Positions 8,374-17,423 of a stretch of DNA of 39,884 nucleotides are shown piece after piece. Source of the DNA: Dongia mobilis (lineage in GTDB: Bacteria; Pseudomonadota; Alphaproteobacteria; Dongiales; Dongiaceae); the NCBI RefSeq assembly GCF_945906275.1, contig NZ_CAMDRA010000011.1, forward strand, positions 1-39,884, given 5' to 3'. The position numbers were made by a program, and so were the translations under genes. Under the pieces are notes generated by a model, which was not told the DNA's origin, did not search any database, and worked only from the letters and a program-made list of their open reading frames with translations. Position 1 is the stretch's first letter. Every line of letters starts with the position of its first letter.

Positions 8374-8856
8374 TTGGGAGAGCGGGGCCAGTATCAACGC
8401 ATCATCGGACCGGGCTTTCTCGAAATCTGCTCGCCGCGGATACGACAGGCCTATGAATATTGGGACAGCAAGCGCCGCGGCCGCCCAATGCCGTCACGGG
8501 CCGACATCGACCCCAACGAGATTCGCGATCTTCTGCCCGGCATCATCCTGATCGACGTCGCGCACGATCCGCTGCGACTCACCTATCGCCTAGTGGGGAC
8601 GGATGAGGTTGAGGCGCGCGGCTACGACCCGACCGGCAAGGACGTCGGGGAGCATGTCTTTGCCGTCACACCGGCATTCGGACTGGAAACCTATGCCTTG
8701 GCGGCCGCGCGCGGTGTCGTGGTCTACGACCAGGAACCCTGGTCCGCACCCAATCCCCGGTTGTGCGAAGTGGGCTCCGTCGTCATGCCACTGTCGAGCG
8801 ACGGCAAGACCGTCAACAAGCTGATGGCCTTTTGCGATTATCGCCGCTCGGACTGA
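8374..8856 (+). CDS. PAS_5-type PAS domain protein
   Basis: A 160-residue soluble protein made almost entirely of one PAS-like domain of the type common in alphaproteobacteria (PAS_5). It shows YEYWDSKRRGRPMPSRADIDP, LLPGIILIDV and TYRLVGTDEVEARGYDPTGK, the usual signature. No output domain is attached, so it may act through a partner or be a ligand sensor. The start is TTG at 8374 with GAGGGA just upstream; no ATG is available. It follows eda by 55 bases and may be co-transcribed. It converges on lolA with only 3 bases between stops. Confidence 0.8.
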   Translation: MGERGQYQRIIGPGFLEICSPRIRQAYEYWDSKRRGRPMPSRADIDPNEIRDLLPGIILIDVAHDPLRLTYRLVGTDEVEARGYDPTGKDVGEHVFAVTPAFGLETYALAAARGVVVYDQEPWSAPNPRLCEVGSVVMPLSSDGKTVNKLMAFCDYRRSD

Positions 8857-8859
8857 GGG

Positions 8860-9525
8860 TCAGCTCTTCTTCTTCGGGACCCGGAACAGTTCCGAATCCA
8901 GTTCCACACCGAACTGCGCCTCGAACAGGCCGACCCGGACCTCTTCACTCTTCTGGTCGACCACGATCCACTGCCGCAGTTCCAGCGGCCGGTCGCCCAG
9001 TTCCAGGATCACCTTGCCTTCGTCCGCATCGTCGGTCTGGCGGATGCTGATTTCAAACGCCGCCGGCGACCGCTGGAACGCCGTCACCGTGACATCACCA
9101 CCCAGTTCGATATTGTCCTTCAGCAGGAACCACAATGGCGAGGCCGAGACCGGTACGCGGTTGATCTGGTCGAGTTCGGGATCATAGTAATGCAGCGATA
9201 CGCTGTCCGAGACTATCAGCATCGGTGACGGCGGCTCATATTCGATGCGGATGTAGCCCGGCCGCTTCAGATAGATCGTGCCGAAGGCGATGCCGCCCTT
9301 CTCGGAATATTGCTGGAACTTCGCCTTCATCGTCGTGATGCCGTTGAGATAATCCTGGATCCGCTTGAGATCCGTCTCATCCTGCGGCGTGAGATTGGCC
9401 GGCACGGCGCGCGCAAAGGCCGGGCGCGCCAGCGGTCCCAGGGCTACAAGCAGGGGCGCCGCCAGCAAGGCAAGGCTGCCGGCCATGGTCATGAGATGGC
9501 GGCGGGAAACAGTGAAGTCATTCAC
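8860..9525 (-). CDS. lolA: Outer-membrane lipoprotein carrier LolA
   Basis: A 221-residue periplasmic chaperone that carries lipoproteins from LolCDE to the outer membrane. The mature part shows the LolA pattern: FQQYSEKGGIAFGTIYLKRPGYIRIEYEPP, then DLYYYDPELDQ-like and SPLWFLL segments, and a C-terminal EVRVGLFEAQFGVELD strand. The N-terminus has SRRHLMTMAG followed by a hydrophobic stretch and an Ala-rich cleavage zone near residue 39. The twin arginines suggest a Tat-like signal, unusual for LolA but seen in some alphaproteobacteria. It starts with GTG at 9525, preceded by AAAGG. It lies 33 bases downstream of ftsK, a common alphaproteobacterial arrangement. Confidence 0.92.
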   Translation of the reverse strand: MNDFTVSRRHLMTMAGSLALLAAPLLVALGPLARPAFARAVPANLTPQDETDLKRIQDYLNGITTMKAKFQQYSEKGGIAFGTIYLKRPGYIRIEYEPPSPMLIVSDSVSLHYYDPELDQINRVPVSASPLWFLLKDNIELGGDVTVTAFQRSPAAFEISIRQTDDADEGKVILELGDRPLELRQWIVVDQKSEEVRVGLFEAQFGVELDSELFRVPKKKS

Positions 9526-9558
9526 GATAAGCAGACCTTTCGATTGATCGTCGCAGCC

Positions 9559-12063
9559 CTAGTCATCCATCCCGCGGGCAAGCACTTCGCGCTTGCCGAC
9601 ATGGTTGGCGGTGCTGACGACGCCTTCCTTTTCCATGCGCTCGATAATGCGCGCGGCCCGGTTATAGCCGATCTGGAGATGCCGCTGCACGAAGCTGACC
9701 GAGGCCTTCTTCTCGCGCGTGATGATGGCGACCGCCTTGTCATAGAGTTCGTCGCCCGAGCCACCGCCCGGTTCACCATCCAGCCCGTCAATGCTGCCGG
9801 CCTCTTCATCGTCCTGCGTCACTTCCTCAATGTAGGCCGGCTCGCCCTGTTCCTTCAGGAACCGCACGATCGACTCCACCTCGCGGTCCGACACGAACGG
9901 GCCATGAACGCGGGTGATGCGACCGCCATTGGCCATATAGAGCATGTCGCCCTGTCCCAACAGCTGTTCGGCGCCCATCTCACCAAGAATTGTTCGGCTG
10001 TCGATCTTGGTGGTGACGTGGAAGCTGATGCGGGTCGGAAAATTGGCCTTGATCGTGCCGGTAATGACATCAACCGACGGCCTTTGTGTTGCCATGATGA
10101 TGTGAATGCCGGCGGCGCGCGCCATCTGCGCCAGGCGCTGGATCGCCGCCTCGATCTCCTTGCCGGCGACCAGCATGAGGTCGGCCATCTCGTCGACCAC
10201 CACCACGATGAACGGCAAAGCGGTGAGGTCGAACGGCTCTTCCTCATAGACCGGCTGGCCGGTCTCGAGATCGAAGCCGGTCTGCACGCGGCGCGTCAGC
10301 GTTTCGCCGGCCGCCCGCGCCTGCTCCAGGCGCTGGTTGAAGCCGTCGATGTTGCGCACACCAAGGCGCGACATGGCGCGGTAGCGGTTCTCCATCTCGC
10401 GCACCACCCAGCGCAAGGCCACGATCGCCTTCTTGGGTTCGGTGACGACCGGCGAGAGGAGATGCGGAATGCCGTCATAGACCGAGAGTTCCAGCATCTT
10501 CGGATCGATCATGATGAACTTGCACTGCTCGGGCGTCAGGCGATAGAGCAGCGACAGGATCATCGTGTTGATCGCGACCGACTTGCCGGAACCCGTGGTA
10601 CCGGCAATGAGCAGATGCGGCATGCGCGCGAGATCGACCACGATCGGCGCACCGCCGATATCCTTGCCGAGCACGAGTGCCAGACGGCTCTGCGAATGCT
10701 GATAGCTTTCATCCTCGATCAGCTCGCGGAACGCCACCACCTCGCGCTCGCGGTTGGGAAGTTCGATGCCGATGACACTGCGGCCGGGCACCACGGCGAT
10801 GCGCACGGAGACGGCACTCATCGAGCGCGCGACGTCGTCGGCCAGGCCCACGACGCGGCTGGTCTTGGTGCCGGGGGCGGGTTCGAGTTCATAGAGCGTC
10901 ACCACCGGGCCGGGGCGCACCTTGACGATATCGCCCTTGACGCCGAAATCGTCGAGCACGGTTTCCAGCAGCCGCGCATTCTTCTCCAGGCTCTCCTCGT
11001 TGATGCGCTGCACGGCGAGGTTGGCGGTCGGCATGGCCAGGATGTCGATCGGCGGCAGTTCGAACTCGCTTTCTTCCAGCACCAGCTTGGCCTGGCGCGA
11101 ATCCTTCTTCGCTGGTTTCGCCTTGTCCTTGCTCTTGGCCACCGGTGCCACGACCAGGCGCTCCGCCTTGTCGCCCCGCCCGCGCTCATAGCCATCGCTC
11201 TCGGCGATGCGGCTGGGGATCTCGATGGCGACGCGGCTGCGCTCGTTCGTCTCGCCGGCAAGGCGCGGTTCGCGCCGCATCGTCTCGCGCTCATTCACCG
11301 CATCGCGGCTACGTCCCAGGCGCGACAGGCGCAGCCTGAAGCCAGAGCCACCCATCCCGGCGCGGCCGCGGTCGATCACCTCGCCCATATTGCGCCCCAT
11401 GCGCGCGACACCGCGCCCGAAGCGCACATAGCCACCGAGGCCGATGCCCAGGCTGTGATAGAGCGCCGTGAGACCCAGCGCCAGGAAGCCCATGGCAAGC
11501 AGCCGACTGAGAAGGTCGACTTCCATACCGCCAGCGAACGGCGCCACCAGCCCGGTGATCCCGCCGGCGCCGTCAGAGCCGACCAGGATCATGTGACCGG
11601 CCAGACCGCCGAGGCCCGCGATCCACGGCCAGGTGCCGGTACCCGGCAATGCGGCGAACGCCGCGGCGATGAGCAGGCTCGTGACCGGCAGCAGGATGAG
11701 CTTCAGCCACATCCGGCCGATGCCGTGATCGCGCAGCAGCGCGACACCCCAGGCCAGCAAGGCCGCCGGCGGCACCAGGGCGGCAAGCCCCAACCCCTGC
11801 AGCAGGAAATCGGCAAAGACCGCGCCAGGTGCGCCCATCACATTGGCGACCGGCTGGTCGGCGGCGCGGTTGAAACTGGGATCGGCGCCGTTGGCGGTGA
11901 GCAACGCGAGGAGATAGGCAAGCCCCGCCAGCACCAGCACGATGCCGACACCTTCCAGCAGGCGCCGCTGCAGGAAGGACGAGAACCCGCCGGGACCGCC
12001 AAACCCAAAACCAGATTGCAGTGCCATGCCGCCGCCTCGTGCCCCGTTGCCAGCCATGCTCAC
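9559..12063 (-). CDS. ftsK: DNA translocase FtsK
   Basis: An 834-residue septum-anchored motor that pumps chromosome ends through the division site and activates dimer resolution. The N-terminal 200 residues hold about four to five hydrophobic membrane helices. A basic linker follows. The RecA-like motor has Walker A GTTGSGKS near residue 488 and Walker [14 protein letters not shown], with the [18 protein letters not shown] sensor block. The last 65 residues are the winged-helix gamma domain ([19 protein letters not shown]), which reads KOPS sites. The start is GTG at 12063, overlapping the preceding TGA by 4 bases; an in-frame ATG two codons on is an alternative. Confidence 0.97.
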   Translation of the reverse strand: MSMAGNGARGGGMALQSGFGFGGPGGFSSFLQRRLLEGVGIVLVLAGLAYLLALLTANGADPSFNRAADQPVANVMGAPGAVFADFLLQGLGLAALVPPAALLAWGVALLRDHGIGRMWLKLILLPVTSLLIAAAFAALPGTGTWPWIAGLGGLAGHMILVGSDGAGGITGLVAPFAGGMEVDLLSRLLAMGFLALGLTALYHSLGIGLGGYVRFGRGVARMGRNMGEVIDRGRAGMGGSGFRLRLSRLGRSRDAVNERETMRREPRLAGETNERSRVAIEIPSRIAESDGYERGRGDKAERLVVAPVAKSKDKAKPAKKDSRQAKLVLEESEFELPPIDILAMPTANLAVQRINEESLEKNARLLETVLDDFGVKGDIVKVRPGPVVTLYELEPAPGTKTSRVVGLADDVARSMSAVSVRIAVVPGRSVIGIELPNREREVVAFRELIEDESYQHSQSRLALVLGKDIGGAPIVVDLARMPHLLIAGTTGSGKSVAINTMILSLLYRLTPEQCKFIMIDPKMLELSVYDGIPHLLSPVVTEPKKAIVALRWVVREMENRYRAMSRLGVRNIDGFNQRLEQARAAGETLTRRVQTGFDLETGQPVYEEEPFDLTALPFIVVVVDEMADLMLVAGKEIEAAIQRLAQMARAAGIHIIMATQRPSVDVITGTIKANFPTRISFHVTTKIDSRTILGEMGAEQLLGQGDMLYMANGGRITRVHGPFVSDREVESIVRFLKEQGEPAYIEEVTQDDEEAGSIDGLDGEPGGGSGDELYDKAVAIITREKKASVSFVQRHLQIGYNRAARIIERMEKEGVVSTANHVGKREVLARGMDD

Positions 12064-13301
12064 CGACCCCTGCGTGAAATTCCAGACATTGTATCGGCGC
12101 TCTTCAGTGATCCCAGCACGGCGGCCATCCGGCCCAAGGCGCCTGCCAGCTGCGACGGATCATAGACCAGCGCCACGCGGATGAAGGCAGCGCCCGGATT
12201 ATGTCCCCGGGCATCGGCCCGCGCCATGTAGCCGCCCGGCAGCACCTTGATCGCCGCCTGCCGCCACAATTCCACCGCCGCCTTTTCGCCGTCGCCGACA
12301 TCGAGCCACAGGAAGAATCCACCGGCCGGCTTCACCTGGCCGAAGATCGGTCCCAGCGCCTGCTGCGCCAGATCGAAACTCGCCTGGTAGCGCGCCCGGT
12401 TTTCCGCCACATGGGTTTCGTCCGACCACAGCAAGGTCGACGCCGCCAACACCGGCAGCGGGACCGCAACACCGCCGTAATTGATCAGTTGCGCCTGACG
12501 CGAAATATATCGGGGATCGCCGGCCATGAAGCCGGAGCGCATGCCGGGCGCACTCGAGCGCTTGGAGAGCGAATGGAACACCAGGAGATTGTCGCACGAC
12601 CCAGTCGCTTGCGCCGCTTCGATGGCGCCGGGTGGTGGTGCATCGGTATAGATCTCGGCATAACATTCATCGGCCGCGATCAGGAAATCATGTTTGCGCG
12701 CCAACGCCAGCCAGCGCCGCCAGAAATCCGCCGACCCCACCGAGCCCTGCGGATTGGCCGGTGAGCAGAGATAGATCATGGCGGCCTGGTTGAGCAGCTC
12801 CGCCGGCACGGCATCCGGGTCCGGCAGGAAACCCGTCTCCGGTCCCGCCGGCAGGAACGCAGGCTCGCCGCCTGCCACCACCGCGGCCCCGGCATAGGTG
12901 TGATAGAACGGGTTGGCCATCATGACCTTCCCCTTGCCCTTGGGCGCACCCAGTGCGACGGCGGAAAGGGCGATGTGGAACAGCGCCTCGCGCGTGCCCG
13001 AGACCGGCACGATCATCCTGTCGGCATCGATGAAGGCACTCTCGACCCCATAGCGCCGCATCAGCCAGGCCTTGGCCGCGGCGCGTAACTCCGCCGTGCC
13101 CATGGTCGGGGGATATTTGCTCCAGCTCTCTTTTGCGTTAGCGATCGCGTCCGTGGCAAAGGCCGGCGGCTGGAACTGCGGTTCCCCCAGCGATAACAGC
13201 AAAGGCGTATTGCCCCAGCCCGGTTGCACGGTTTCCAGCAGCTTGTTGAGCCGGGTGAAGGGGTGGAACTGGGCAAGCGACTCGACGCGATCCTGATTCA
13301 T
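12060..13301 (-). CDS. PLP-dependent aminotransferase, DapC-like
   Basis: About 413 residues, a fold-type I aminotransferase of class I/II. It is most like succinyldiaminopimelate/LL-diaminopimelate-type aminotransferases that act in lysine and peptidoglycan precursor synthesis. Landmarks are [11 protein letters not shown] at the N-terminus, [31 protein letters not shown] and the PLP-lysine segment [16 protein letters not shown]. The exact substrate cannot be fixed from sequence, so I give no gene symbol. The start is ATG 13301 (AGGG upstream); a TTG nine codons earlier lacks support. It heads an operon with ftsK, overlapping its start by 4 bases. Confidence 0.85.
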   Translation of the reverse strand: MNQDRVESLAQFHPFTRLNKLLETVQPGWGNTPLLLSLGEPQFQPPAFATDAIANAKESWSKYPPTMGTAELRAAAKAWLMRRYGVESAFIDADRMIVPVSGTREALFHIALSAVALGAPKGKGKVMMANPFYHTYAGAAVVAGGEPAFLPAGPETGFLPDPDAVPAELLNQAAMIYLCSPANPQGSVGSADFWRRWLALARKHDFLIAADECYAEIYTDAPPPGAIEAAQATGSCDNLLVFHSLSKRSSAPGMRSGFMAGDPRYISRQAQLINYGGVAVPLPVLAASTLLWSDETHVAENRARYQASFDLAQQALGPIFGQVKPAGGFFLWLDVGDGEKAAVELWRQAAIKVLPGGYMARADARGHNPGAAFIRVALVYDPSQLAGALGRMAAVLGSLKSADTMSGISRRGR

Positions 13302-13617
13302 TCTCGAAACCCTGGCCCGGAAAGGCAAAAATGCAAGCTACATCAAAGCGCGACTTGGAAGCGACTCGGAACCGGTACAAACCAGCACAAGCCGGGAACG
13401 ACACTAATCTCTGAAGTGTGTGCCATCAAGTGATTGTATTGACGCAGATTCCGATCCACAAGACGGTTCCGTGGTTCCGGTCCCGATAGGTTCCGGCTGC
13501 GTTCGGCTGCACACAAAAGCGTAAATAGTGCAGTAAGCGTATTACGCATTACCGCTCCAAGCATAATAAGGATCGCTGCCTGGATGTATCCCGCGCGGCG
13601 ACGCCCAACCCGCCGCC
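13302..13617. other. Intergenic region upstream of the aminotransferase-ftsK-lolA operon
   Basis: These 316 bases carry no supported gene. They are less GC-rich than their flanks and should hold the operon promoter, which I could not place. An imperfect palindrome centred on GCGTATTACGC (13537-13547) could be an operator. Several GGAAC words occur on both strands, but none has CGTT at EcfG spacing. Confidence 0.5.
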
Positions 13618-15615
13618 TCAGGGTGTCAGCGCGCCGGTCGCCCGGAATTCGTGCGTGGCGATATAGCCACCGCCCCAATCCGACTTCAACACCACTTTGA
13701 GATAGCGCGCGGTGACCGGCGGAAAGCTGAAATGCTGATAGGGCGATTGCATCATCTTGATGTTCTGGGTGCTGAAGGTGCCGATCGAGCGGAACGCGCC
13801 CGTGACGCCGTCATCCCCCACCAGCAGTTCGAATTCCTTGAGATTGTACTGGTCGGTCGCGGGAATGAGGACATCAAAACCATCGATCGTCGCCGGCTTC
13901 TGGTCCTTGAACGCCCAGATCCCTTCGCCGGCATAGGTGACGGCGCGATCTTCCTTGCCGTCATTGAGTTTCAGCCATTCGTCATTCGGTGCTGCGATCA
14001 GCGCACCGCCCATGGCCGGGTCGAGCAGATTTCCGCTGGCGGCTGCGGCTGGCGTCGCTGGTTGTGTCGCCGTCGCATTGGCTTCCGCGAACTGACCGAT
14101 GAGGCGGAAATCATAGGCCGCGACATAGCCACCGCCACAGTCGGTCTTCAACTCGACCTTCAGGTAGCGGCCGGTGACCGGCGGAAAGGTGAAGGCCTGG
14201 TAGGGCGACTGCATCAGCTTGACGTTCACCGTGGTGAACGGACCGATCGAGCGGAAGGCGCCGGTCGGGCCCTCATCGCCGACGAACAGTTCGAACTCCT
14301 TGGCATTGTACTGGTCGGTCGCCGGAATCAGCATCTCGAAACGATTGAAGCTTGCCGGCTGCTGGTCCTTGAACCCCCAGACCGCGCTGCCGCTATAGGT
14401 GACCGCCCGATCGGGGGCACCGTCATTGAGCTTCGCCCATTCGTCGCTGGGTGCGGCGAGCAGCGCGCCGCCATTGGCTGTCGACAGCAGGTCGATGCCA
14501 GCCGGTGCGGCTGCGGCCGCGGCGCCTTCCGCCGCCTCGTCGACCGTGCCATGCACGCGCAACTCATGGGCCGCGACATAGCCGCCGCCATGATCGGTGT
14601 TGAAGACCACCTTCAGATAGCGCGCCGTCACGGCGGGAAAGGTGAAGCGCTGATAGGGGGCCGGCATCATCTTGATGTTCTGGGTGGTGAACTGCCCCAC
14701 CGGCCGGAACGCGCCCAGCGGTCCCTCGTCGCCGACCAGCACCTCGAAATCCTTGAGGTTGTACTGGTCCGTGGCCGGGATCAGCACCTCGACATTGTCG
14801 AATGTCGCCGGCTTACCCTCCTTGAACGCCCAGACCGCGGCGCCGGTATAGGTGGTGGCGCGCTCTTCGGCACCGTCATTCAGCTTCAGCCATTCGTCGC
14901 TGGGTGCGGCGAGCAGCGTCCCGCCATTCTGCGCCGCGAGGATATTATCATCGGGCGGCGTGGCCTCGGCCACCTGCACCACCTGTGCTACACTGGCCAG
15001 CGCCGCGCTCAACGCCGCACTGTTGCTGGCATCGTAATAGGTACCGCCGGTCTCGTCGGCGACACACTGGATCAGCTTCTTCTGCTCTTCCTTGAGCGTG
15101 AAGCCGACCACATTCACCTTGAGATCGAGGCCGGCGGCACCGATCGCCCGGGCAGCGGCGCAAGGATCGCCCGCACATTCCTCGATCCCGTCGGTCACCA
15201 GCACGATCGAATTGTTCTGCCCGGCAAAGGCCGTGAAGGATTTGGCCGCAAGTTCCAGGGACGCCGCGATCGGCGTTTCACCGATCGGCTTCAGCGCCTT
15301 GATGCGCCCGGCCAGCGCACCCGCATCCTCCGCGCCGATCGGCGACACCAGTTCCATGTCGCTGCAATCCTTGGCGGTGCGGTGTCCATAGACCAGCAGG
15401 CCGAGGCGTGCCGCCGCCGGCAGGGTCGCCAGCGTTTCGGCCAGCACGCGCTTGGCGGCCGTCATCCGCTGTTCGCCATCGACCTTCTTCTTCATTGATC
15501 CCGAGGCGTCGACGATCAGCATGATATTGGTTTCGGCCCGGGCCGATCGGTCCCACCCGCCCGCAACGGCGATCATCAGGCCGATGAGGATCACCAAATG
15601 CCTGCCAATCATCAT
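13618..15615 (-). CDS. Secreted von Willebrand factor A protein with three discoidin-like repeats
   Basis: About 665 residues with a signal peptide (cleavage near ARAE, residue 28). Residues 30-215 are a vWA domain with the metal-ion-dependent adhesion site D36-x-S38-x-S40, T114 and D142. Three copies of a roughly 135-residue module follow at about 224-356, 374-508 and 529-664. Each begins with a LLAAPSDEWLKLNDG-like block, continues IPATDQYN-KEFE-LVGDEG and ends FPPVTARYLKV...GGGY-A-HEFR, as in F5/8 type C (discoidin-like) folds. These usually bind ligands such as carbohydrates; binding here is inferred. ATG 15615 is chosen (GGGGG upstream); a TTG 6 codons earlier is weaker. It is last in a cluster with a CsgG-like gene. 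Confidence 0.85.
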   Translation of the reverse strand: MMIGRHLVILIGLMIAVAGGWDRSARAETNIMLIVDASGSMKKKVDGEQRMTAAKRVLAETLATLPAAARLGLLVYGHRTAKDCSDMELVSPIGAEDAGALAGRIKALKPIGETPIAASLELAAKSFTAFAGQNNSIVLVTDGIEECAGDPCAAARAIGAAGLDLKVNVVGFTLKEEQKKLIQCVADETGGTYYDASNSAALSAALASVAQVVQVAEATPPDDNILAAQNGGTLLAAPSDEWLKLNDGAEERATTYTGAAVWAFKEGKPATFDNVEVLIPATDQYNLKDFEVLVGDEGPLGAFRPVGQFTTQNIKMMPAPYQRFTFPAVTARYLKVVFNTDHGGGYVAAHELRVHGTVDEAAEGAAAAAAPAGIDLLSTANGGALLAAPSDEWAKLNDGAPDRAVTYSGSAVWGFKDQQPASFNRFEMLIPATDQYNAKEFELFVGDEGPTGAFRSIGPFTTVNVKLMQSPYQAFTFPPVTGRYLKVELKTDCGGGYVAAYDFRLIGQFAEANATATQPATPAAAASGNLLDPAMGGALIAAPNDEWLKLNDGKEDRAVTYAGEGIWAFKDQKPATIDGFDVLIPATDQYNLKEFELLVGDDGVTGAFRSIGTFSTQNIKMMQSPYQHFSFPPVTARYLKVVLKSDWGGGYIATHEFRATGALTP

Positions 15616-15684
15616 GAACCCCCATTTCCGCAACGAGCTGCGTCGCGGGTTGCAGTGAGATACGGGACAGCTTGACCTGTGGCG

Positions 15685-16727
15685 CTATTCAAGCGAGACG
15701 AGATCACCGCGTTGCGGCTTGGTCAGGTCCAGTGCCTGGAAGGCACCGGAGCTGATGCGGTCTTCCACCGATTTCAGCGTCAGCAGGCCGATCTTCTGTT
15801 TCTGGATCTTGAGGACTTCACCGGTCGAGGGATCGGTCAATGTCTTGGCGATCCGTTCGATGACCAGCTTGTCGCCGGATTTCATGCCGGAGCTTGTGCC
15901 GGCATTGATATAGAGCTCGGTGCCGTCATAATCGACCACCAGGCCCGACCACGGCACGTTGCTGAGTTCGGTGGCCAGCTGCTGCACCGCGCGCGTGATG
16001 CAGCTTCGCGTCGCCTCGCCCAGCGGCGTGTTGTAGAATTGGTTGGGCCGAGCGCCAGGCCCTTGTAGCCGGCATTGAGGCTCCAGGATGAACTCTCGAT
16101 CTCCTCGCTGATCGTGACCGTGTCCATGATCTGGCTGGTGGTGGCGTTGACGTAGCGCACCTCGATCGTCACCTTGCCGCTCTGCGATTGCTGCGAGGCG
16201 CCGCCGGTGAAGGCGCCGAGCAGCCCGCCGGTGCCGCCGGCGCCGATGCTCACCCCACCGCCTTCATCCGCCTGGCCGAACGAGGTCACCGAGCCGATGA
16301 TGAAGGCATGCACGCCGGTAATGTTGCCCGCGGCCGGGCCGGTCGTCGGGTTGACCAGGCCGGATTGCTTCATCTGCTGCTCGGCCAGGATCGGCTGGAT
16401 CTGGGCGCGTTCAACGACGATGAAGCGATTGCTCTCCATGAGGGCGGTGATCAGCATCGCTTCCAGCCCGCCGCCCACGTCCCAATTGCCATAGACCGCG
16501 GTGAACGACCCCACGGCGTCGAAGCGCGCGACGGCCACGACGCGCTTGGGACCCTTCACATTGGGCACGGCGCCGGTCAATACGCCAGGCGCCGCGGGCA
16601 TTTCCGTGATGACGCCGTCATCGCTGTTGGCCTGCGCCGAGGCAGCGCGCGGTGCGGCCATCAGCAGGCCGAGGACGGCGCAACCGGCAATCAGGGCTAA
16701 CCACTTGCTGGCAGAGCGTTCGGTCAT
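15685..16727 (-). pseudogene. CsgG/HfaB-like secretion lipoprotein gene, frameshifted
   Basis: Two overlapping frames together make one CsgG-family protein of about 347 residues. The first frame carries an N-terminal export signal: either a lipobox (LIAGC, Cys near residue 16) or a longer signal ending ASAQA. The CsgG core follows (RVVAVARFDAVGSF, NRFIVVERAQIQPILAEQQ, GKVTIEVRYVNATTSQIMDTVTISEE). After NAGYKGLALGP the frame is lost; the second frame continues QFYNTPLGEATRSCITRAV and ends with a FlgT-C-like domain. One missing base in a G-run (16045-16047, GGG where GGGG is expected) explains the break. CsgG proteins form outer-membrane export channels. ATG 16727 follows GGGGAGAT. It lies between the small secreted gene and the vWA gene. 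Confidence 0.8.
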
Positions 16728-16793
16728 GATCCATCTCCCCAAGAAGCCGACCGGTGCATTCCAGAACGAAACCCAGAACGAATCACCGAGGTC

Positions 16794-17108
16794 CTAATAC
16801 GCACCTCGGGCGAGATCCGCCGGCGACAACACAATCGGCTTCTTCGGCGACTGCATCGCGGCAGACAAACGAGCAATCTGATCGCCGATCTGGCCATAGC
16901 GGGCCAGCGAGTTCATCGCACCGGATGCGCAGCATGCGTCATCATCACTCTGGGGCAAGGCCGCATAACCCAATTGCGACTGGGCCGCGTGCTGCGCCTG
17001 CGCCATGAAGAACAAGGCGCGTGATGTGGATTCGTCGGCCGAAGCGGCGCCGCCAAGAGCAGCCGTCACCAGGACCGCGACCGGAAAGATGTGCTCGCTG
17101 AAATGCAT
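16794..17108 (-). CDS. Small secreted protein sharing a motif with the giant neighbour
   Basis: A 104-residue protein with a signal peptide (hydrophobic 7-20, cleavage near ASA-D, residue 24), leaving about 80 residues. I do not recognise a family. Residues 30-48 read R-A-L-F-F-M-A-Q-A-Q-H-A-A-Q-S-Q-L-G-Y and match giant-protein residues 303-321 at 11 of 19 positions. A nearly collinear QI/LG-rich stretch follows, so it looks like a free-standing copy of that N-terminal part. It also has a CC pair (residues 59-60). ATG 17108 has GAGGA seven bases upstream. It leads the minus-strand cluster with the CsgG-like and vWA genes, 66 bases before the former. Confidence 0.7.
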   Translation of the reverse strand: MHFSEHIFPVAVLVTAALGGAASADESTSRALFFMAQAQHAAQSQLGYAALPQSDDDACCASGAMNSLARYGQIGDQIARLSAAMQSPKKPIVLSPADLARGAY

Positions 17109-17144
17109 GGCTAGTCCTCGTCATCGACCAACCGACCCGCTTAA

Positions 17145-17174
17145 AGTGTAGGTCTCGACCTTCGGCGATGTAAA
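17145..17174 (-). promoter_or_regulatory. Candidate promoter of the small protein/CsgG/vWA cluster
   Basis: On the minus strand TTTACA (17174-17169) and TACACT (17150-17145) are 18 bases apart and resemble sigma70 elements (5/6 and 4/6 matches). The predicted start would leave a leader of about 30 bases before ATG 17108. Confidence 0.45.
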
Positions 17175-17361
17175 GCCGCTTACCATTCTCCTCGCACATC
17201 CGTGATGAGAGGACAGTGATCCGCTGTACAATAGGAATGCTATTCAACTCATGGCGTTATCGCCTCACTCACATGGACGTGTACGGCAGTAACCACGACC
17301 AATCACGTATGACGATTGAGAGAAGCCCGCGCCGGGCCGCTGTGATCCGCCGGATTCAGCC

Positions 17362-17389
17362 TTGTCGCCGGTCATCATCATCCTATACT
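17362..17389 (+). promoter_or_regulatory. Candidate promoter of the giant gene
   Basis: TTGTCG (17362-17367) and TATACT (17384-17389) are separated by 16 bases, a fair sigma70-type pair. The likely start near 17396 gives a leader of about 28 bases to ATG 17424. GGGAG lies 12 bases from that ATG. Confidence 0.5.
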
Positions 17390-17423
17390 GCGCGCGTCGG
17401 CTTCCTTTGGGAGCGGGTTCGAA

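Larger units (their letters stand above)
17109..17423. other. Divergent promoter region between small and giant secreted proteins
   Basis: These 315 bases hold no gene that I can support; one open frame crossing it on the plus strand is out of frame with the giant. It contains outward-facing promoter candidates for both sides, at 17145-17174 and 17362-17389. Confidence 0.6.

Noticed and set aside
9310-12165. A 951-codon open frame on the plus strand
   Set aside because: It lies antisense to ftsK and reads through high-GC third positions; its composition is His/Arg/Asp-rich with no domain.
13440-13500. Several GGAAC words considered as EcfG promoters
   Set aside because: None has CGTT 16-17 bases downstream on the same strand.
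13651-15498. A 615-codon plus-strand frame
   Set aside because: It is antisense to the vWA gene; its repetition only mirrors the discoidin-like repeats.
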